Shown: piece by piece, positions 58,656 through 64,000 of the stretch | How the letters are laid out: every line of letters begins with the position of its first letter | How positions within the stretch are numbered: position 1 is the first letter of the stretch | Origin: Asterias rubens | Taxonomy: Eukaryota > Echinodermata > Asteroidea > Forcipulatida > Asteriidae | Length of the DNA: 64,000 nucleotides | Direction: 5' to 3' | Assembly (NCBI RefSeq): GCF_902459465.1 | Contig: NC_047073.1 | Span: 8,557,036 to 8,621,035 of the forward strand | Translations under genes and position numbers: made by a program | The notes under the pieces: model-generated | Seen by the model: the letters and a program-made list of their open reading frames with translations, nothing else | Database searches by the model: none | What the model was told of the DNA's origin: nothing

Positions 58656-59041
58656 TTAAAGGCAGTGGACACTATTGGTAATTACTCAAAATATTTAGTA
58701 GCATAAAACCTTACTTGGTAATGAGTAATGGGGAGAGGTTGGTAGTATAAAACTTTGTGAGAAACGGCTCCCTCTGAAGTGCCATAGTTTTCGAGAAAGA
58801 AGTAATTTTCCATGAATTTGATTTCGAGACCTCAGATTTAGAACTTGAGGTCTCGAAATCAACCATCTAAACGTACACAACTTTGTGTGACAAGGGTGTT
58901 TTTTCTTTCATTATTATCTCGCAAGTTCGATGACCGATTGAGCTCAAATTTTCACAGGTTTGTTATTTTATGCATATGTTGAGATACACAAACTGTAAAG
59001 GCTAGTCTTTGACAAATACCAATAGTGTCCACTGCCTTTAA
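58656..59041. repeat. MITE family A, full copy
   Basis: TTAA at 58656-58659 and 59038-59041, AGGCAGTGGACACTATTGG and AGTGTCCACTGCC ends. An internal palindrome around GATTTCGAGACCTCA is intact. It starts 59 bp after the NRDC stop, so it probably forms part of the 3' UTR. Confidence 0.9.
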
Positions 59042-61125
59042 TTCGAGTTGAACAAAGACAAATTTGTCTAGAATGGGACTTAAACCTGCATCTTCTGGAT
59101 TTCTGCCAATCATTATTTTTAATTGATAATTGTTTATTCTTATGATGCGGACAATGACATTCTAGTTATAATTCTAAACAGTCTGGTGCTCTGCCAACTG
59201 ACTGACACCCGCAGTACAGGACAATGGGCCAAGAACTAAACATTTGCTTATATTTTTTTTAATGGGTAACTTTTCTTGAAGCTGCTCACTTAATGTTGTC
59301 ATTTTCTTAATCTTTTGCAATTTTTACAGTCATGCGCCCTCGAACAGGCTGGTCCTGGAGAGAGCGCAATATAAGATCAATAAATTATTATTATTATAAA
59401 CATTGTGGAACATCTTTCATTAATGCTTGGCTAATGTATGTACACTGTTTATTTTCTCTTCAGATCAAGTGATCACATCTCAAAAAGATTGTTCAGCTGC
59501 TTCACTGCAAAAGATAAAGTGGGAAACTTCCCTCAACCCCACAACCCTTCCCTTATTAAGATCAAGATGAGATGGGAAGGGCTGGGGAAAGCCTTGAGCA
59601 GTGCAGGGCACTGGTCACATCAGCAGTGCGGGGCACCAGTCACAAGAAATAAACCAATCATGAGTAAGGGAATTATAAAAATAAATATTTTGCTAGAATT
59701 GTTGATATATTTATACAAAAAAACTGTCAATGATTTTGTGGACAACTTTCCAATGACAAAATGATGTATCAATCCATTCACGGTGTGCAGCATGCTTACA
59801 GCCACCAATCCTGCCCTTGGAGTTAAAATCAGCCTCGCTACCATGGGCAGCGCGCCGTATCGTACCTCTCGTCACTAACCCCGGGGAGGGATGTACTGGG
59901 AAACAACGCTGATTGGCTCAGGAAATTGGTTATGCATTAGATGTCAAATGCGTGCGTGCGTAGTTTTAAGATATTTGCATGTTGATCACGCCCGCGTATT
60001 TATGACACAAACACATTTTTAAAAAACAAAAACATTCTTTGAGACGAAAGACATGCGTGCGCGCGTAGAAAAGTCTTAGTTTGTAAGCTCATTCTTGGCT
60101 CATTTAAATGTGCTAGCATATAGCACATTTAACTTTGCCAATTCCAGGGGTTATGATCGAGTTAGGCATGCATGGAAAGAAATGACTCGGTGTGATCGAT
60201 CACCCCTGGGAACAGGGTTGAGTTAAAATGTACATAAAGGAATCAACTTCCAAAATGGCGGAAATGGTAGTTGCACATTTTGCCTAGGGGGTGGTCTGCG
60301 TTGTGTAAGGGGTGGGGGGGGGGGTCAAGATAGACCAAAGTAATTTTTAGGAAAATGTTATTTCTCCTGCACTAGTTTTTACCCCTCTCTATTCTGCCCA
60401 ACATTGGCCAACCCAGCTGATCTTGAAACATGTACGCACCGTTTTAGCATTCTTCTCTGTACGATTAAAAAATAACTTGTCAAAGGTTCCAATGGCTAGT
60501 CAGATTATAATGAGTAAATGAGTCTTTTTAGAAAGACTCTTCCTGCATTGACTAAATAAATAGCTCTTGGGTATTTCTTAGGCATTATCTCAAAAACGCT
60601 TCCACCAGGTTTAAGTTTATTGTATATATCTACAGTTATATAGGATTCAAACAATCACACGGTTCCATTTACCAAAGGGTTTAAGTTCCCTTTAGGCAGC
60701 TATGAAATTTTGCCTTAAACTCGAGTCACAATACGCCAGGGAGGGAGATCGTGAGAGGTCAAGGAAGAAAGACCATGCAAAATAAAACAGGACAAAACAT
60801 TGTAAATTGCTCATAAAATTCCAGCATCTCAGGGATTTTTATTATTTCATTATCAATACACTTTGGCATAGATTGTTTATACATTACATTGTCTAATGTC
60901 CTCATATTCCCTCATAGTAATAGCGCCTTATTAAACAGCAACAATCTGGGGTATTATTCTAATTTATTTCATATTGAGCATTCCATCAGTGACACAGCAA
61001 AATATTTTCAAAGAGGCATTTTAAATTATAAAAAATTGTTAAATAGATAAATTTATAACAAGCCATACACACATACTGCGAGTTAGATTTGGCTAACACA
61101 TTGTACTGTATTTGGTAAAATGAAA

Positions 61126-61790
61126 TGTTTGGTCACAAGTTACTGCTTAAAATTTGATTTCCCGAGACATTTCCTTTGCCACTTGGTTCGGGGCAAGCTT
61201 TTGTATGGTCCTGCAAAAGGTTCCTTGAGATGAACCCGATCTTTCCATGTTCTGATGAACAAATTTGATGAAGTAAACCTTTGTCCCCTATTATGTTGAA
61301 TGTCATTCTAAACATCTCCCTGATCATTGTCTGAAATCTCCCCCGATTGTATATTTAGGCTGCTCTAGGGGATAGCAACTGTCTCTATAGTCTATTAAGT
61401 AATTCAAATTTAAGCAGCAACTTAGGGCCCAATTTCATAGCGCTGCTTAGCGGCCGATTTTTTTGCTTGCTGTGCGATTTCTATTTCATAGCGCTGCTAA
61501 CTGCAAGTACACGAAAAGGCATGCTAACCGTCTGGTGCTTACCGCACGAAAATAAATGACGTCACAATGCAAATCCACGGTAAACACGCAATATGGCTGC
61601 CCAATTTTTCTGCTAACCTGTGAAATACGCTAAGGCTTAAGCAAATTTGTCTGCTAAAGTAAGCACACAAATTTTCTTACTGTTAAGCAGCGTTATGAAA
61701 TTGGGCCCTGGGACTAAGCAAGTCAGAGTACCAGACACTAGTCCAATCTTACTCACCAATGGCTTATTAATACCATGCACAGAAAAACAG
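61126..61790. repeat. Dispersed repeat, copy 2, interrupted by a palindromic MITE
   Basis: TTGGTCACAAGTTACTGCTT, GGGGCAAGCTTTTG, GTCTCTATAGTC then, after the insert, GACTAAGCAAGTCAGAGTAC and ACCAATGGCTTATT match 19180-19510 in order. Confidence 0.7.
61434..61708. mobile_element. Palindromic MITE (GGGCCCAATTTCAT ends), copy 2
   Basis: AGGGCCCAATTTCATAGCGC at the left and GCGTTATGAAATTGGGCCCT at the right; GCTGCTTAGC-type repeats inside. It splits the repeat at 61126-61790. Confidence 0.8.
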
Positions 61791-63037
61791 CTGCACCATG
61801 TTATGAGCATCACATCCTTAAACAATAATCCTGGATGCTAATGAATACTAGCCACACTGCCGTGGCAACAGAATGATGCATACATTTGTATGATATGACA
61901 TTTGATGTTGATATTGTTGATATTGTAAGATGAGATACCAAGTCATTAAACTTCTACAACTTTTAAAAAAATGCTTTGAAGGGTTCTTTGTAATTTTAAT
62001 TCTTAATACCCCCCCCCCATGAGATTCAGATAAATTAGACACATATAGTCAGGTTTACATTTTCATCATGTATGTACCACGGTGCACTGCAAATCGAAAA
62101 ACCCTTATCGATCCACCTTCTTGAACCTTTCACACAATGTTCACCATTTATAGTTTAAATAGAATACATTTATTTTTTAAATAGATTTGAAGGATTCGTT
62201 TTGAATGCATATTTTTTTTTTGCCGTTTCAAATTCTTAACTATTCCTTAGAATTAGAAATAATATTTGATAATCAAAATTGTTGTTATTAACCTACAGCC
62301 TGCAGGTAGCTGGTAAATTCGGCTCTCGATCATGAATATGTATGAGGTACTAATTTGATCAATTAATAACATACGTTGGAGGCAAGAACTTAAATGCTGA
62401 TTGTGTCAGGTTACTGGCCTGATGTGACAATTCAATGTGCAAGGTTGAAAATAATATGAAAATGTGAAAAATTCTGGACTCTGGCTGACGATCAAGTGGG
62501 TATTTCGAGCCCCACTTCTTATCAGCCAATCAGATCACTGCTGGATTTGAACTTGCCAATCATAGTAATAACAAACTTAAAAGTTAAGTGCACCAACTTT
62601 TACTGTAAGTATAGTGTAAGCATAAACACAAAAAGGGAGACCACCAAAAAGGGCGAGATAACTCAGTTGGTAGAGCTTCGGACCGTCGCAGGTTAAAGTT
62701 CCGTCCGTGTAAACTTCTGTTTTTGTTTGACCCCAAAAATGTTACACACAGATCACGAACAAGCCATAAAAACCTGTTTAAGTAAGATAAATGATGGGGG
62801 AAAAAGAAGAGTTTGAGAGAAATAAAACTTGCAGCTAAAATATTAAATGAAGTAATTTAAATTAAATACTCTAATCCCGCAAAAAGGAAACGGAGGACTA
62901 TTCAGAATAAAAAGCTACTCTTTTCTTTTAACTTAAAAATCCTTTCACTTTAAATCTGGATTGAGCCCCGGAGCTCCTTTAGCAGCAGTTTGCAGATGAA
63001 GTTTTTTTTATAAAGAAAAACACTGTCCGACTTTATT

Positions 63038-63148
63038 TTATTCGTAGGCTTCCATCGGAGGGCATGCACACACAAGATTCTGATCTCCGTAAACGTCATC
63101 GATACGGCCGACTGATGGCCAGAACTTGGAATCTGGTTTGACAAACTC
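63038..63148 (-). CDS. GLDC: Glycine decarboxylase (glycine cleavage P protein), last coding exon only
   Basis: Minus-strand exon from 63148 (after a TTCTTCAG acceptor) to a TAA at 63040-63038. It encodes 36 residues: [36 protein letters not shown]. The blocks FVKP, KFWP, RIDD, YGD, LVC.CPPME and a C-terminal YE match the extreme C-terminus of the mitochondrial P protein, the PLP enzyme that decarboxylates glycine in the glycine cleavage system. The protein ends directly after MEAYE, a little earlier than human GLDC as I recall it. Only this exon is inside the window; 63149-64000 is intron. The reading frame into the upstream exon is phase 0. AATAAA lies at 63037-63032 on the minus strand, immediately after the stop, so the 3' UTR could be very short. 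Confidence 0.93.
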   Translation of the reverse strand, partial: EFVKPDSKFWPSVGRIDDVYGDQNLVCACPPMEAYE

Positions 63149-63591
63149 CTGAAGAAAGAAAAAAAAATCAGAAGTAGTGCAATGGTATTTAGTCTCTAGT
63201 AAGTAGAGATTATCAAATTCAAAATAGATGGGGATTAAGCCTGGCTCATGATTGCTGGAAATGCGAAGCGATTTTTGCTGTCACAGGGCTGTTTTCGCAG
63301 CGAATGTTTCCCAGGAGTTGAACACAGTGATTGTTATGATAGCTAGTATCCTTCAGACTTGAACATATGAAATACAACTTTAATTTAACTTTTTTTCCAG
63401 AGCTTTATTCCTTTATACCTTTACATAAATGAATGAAAGAAAAGAGGGTGTTTTTTTTACCACAAATACTGAATATTAGAATCGGAGTAACAATAATAAT
63501 AATATCAAAGTCTTATTATAGCGCACGTATCTACCAAACAAGTACTGAGTATGTACAAACTTTCAGAAAGATAGGTTATTGCAGTGATGAA

Positions 63592-63862
63592 TGCCGAGAC
63601 CAAATTATGTAGCACTTTATAAGGGTTTAAGTGCTACGGCGCATACTGCAGTCACAGCCAGGATCACCGGGGCAAACCCCTTCTCTTTTTTGATAAGTGC
63701 ACTGGGTTCTTTTACAAGTGTTACACAACACATGGGACCAACGGTCCGAAGGACGAAGCAATGGTTAAGTGTCAAGGCTGGGGATTCGAACCCACACTCT
63801 GCTGATCAGAAACACCAGAGTTTGAATTCGGTGCTCTTAACCGCTCGGCCATATCACTTCCA
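63592..63862 (-). repeat. SINE-type repeat in GLDC intron
   Basis: TTGATAAGTGCACTGGGTTC, TGTTACACAACACATGGGAC, CCGAAGGACGAAGCAATGGT, GGGATTCGAACCCACACTCT, GCTCTTAACCGCTCGGCCAT. The last blocks resemble the reverse complement of a tRNA T arm and D arm, so the element probably reads on the minus strand. Confidence 0.7.
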
Positions 63863-64000
63863 CATTTTCAGTCAAGTATCCATCGAATACATGTGCATGA
63901 CTTTGAGTACAGGTTACTTGTTAATAGTGTATAGAGTACAGACTTTAAGTATGGGTACTTGCTAGTCTTGCTGCCTCGCTTAGCATGATTTTCCTGGGCT

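Larger units (their letters stand above)
58598..63037. other. Convergent intergenic region between NRDC and GLDC
   Basis: I recognise no gene. NRDC 3' UTR begins at 58598 and the nearest AATAAA I see is at about 59380. A full family A MITE lies at 58656-59041, a SINE-like relic near 59060-59110 and a SINE tail near 59330-59400, whose inverted counterpart is near 38765-38805. From 59438 to 59900 a 108-codon open frame has no recognisable domain. A 12-bp-arm hairpin (TTAAATGTGCTA) lies near 60103. Two nested repeats fill 61126-61790 and a tRNA-like SINE head lies at 62651. The stretches 60140-61120 and 61800-62640 show nothing I can name. Confidence 0.5.

Noticed and set aside
59438..59764. 108-codon frame downstream of NRDC as an additional gene or NRDC exon
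   Set aside because: NRDC already ends with a stop in the expected C-terminal sequence. This frame has no recognisable domain or clear donor, so I leave it as unassigned sequence.

Overview
The window is animal nuclear DNA: AT-rich, with short GC-richer coding exons in GT..AG introns, and dense with small inverted-repeat elements and tRNA-derived SINEs. Gene content and the repeats point to an echinoderm. A sea star is my best guess, because a true vitellogenin is present and because the commonest ~390-bp repeat looks like ones I associate with asteroid genomes. That placement is inference, not a database result.

Layout. (1) 436-28490, plus strand: the last 28 coding exons (1,694 residues) of a vitellogenin-type large lipid transfer protein. 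Its 5' end lies outside the window; it runs from the lipoprotein N-terminal domain to a C-terminal von Willebrand D domain with a CGLCG motif. (2) 28491-30642: convergent intergenic DNA. (3) 30643-32557, minus strand: a compact three-coding-exon gene of 182 residues that I read as SYCE2, a meiotic synaptonemal-complex central element protein. (4) 32765-33130: a short head-to-head promoter region. (5) 33131-58597, plus strand: a complete 26-exon nardilysin gene (NRDC, 1,077 residues) with an HxxEH zinc site and an acidic insert. Its first intron holds a 3.5-kb Mutator-like DNA transposon with ~200-bp terminal inverted repeats and a perfect 9-bp target duplication; its last intron holds a 64-bp minisatellite of ~21 units. 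(6) 58598-63037: intergenic repeats. (7) 63038-63148, minus strand: the last coding exon of glycine decarboxylase (GLDC); the rest of that gene lies beyond the right edge.

The genes do not form a pathway. Vitellogenin (yolk) and SYCE2 (meiosis) both fit germ-line biology, and SYCE2 and NRDC share a promoter interval, but co-regulation is only a hypothesis. The most unusual structures are an intronic array in the vitellogenin gene apparently built from repeated copies of an exon end plus its splice donor (13944-14460), a tandemly duplicated splice acceptor and exon start in NRDC (39377-39684), several unrelated small repeat families that all sit at TTAA, and three clear element-within-element insertions. 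No operons, CRISPR arrays or bacterial features are present. Exon limits were set by hand from reading frame, splice consensus and family similarity, with all intron phases checked for consistency.
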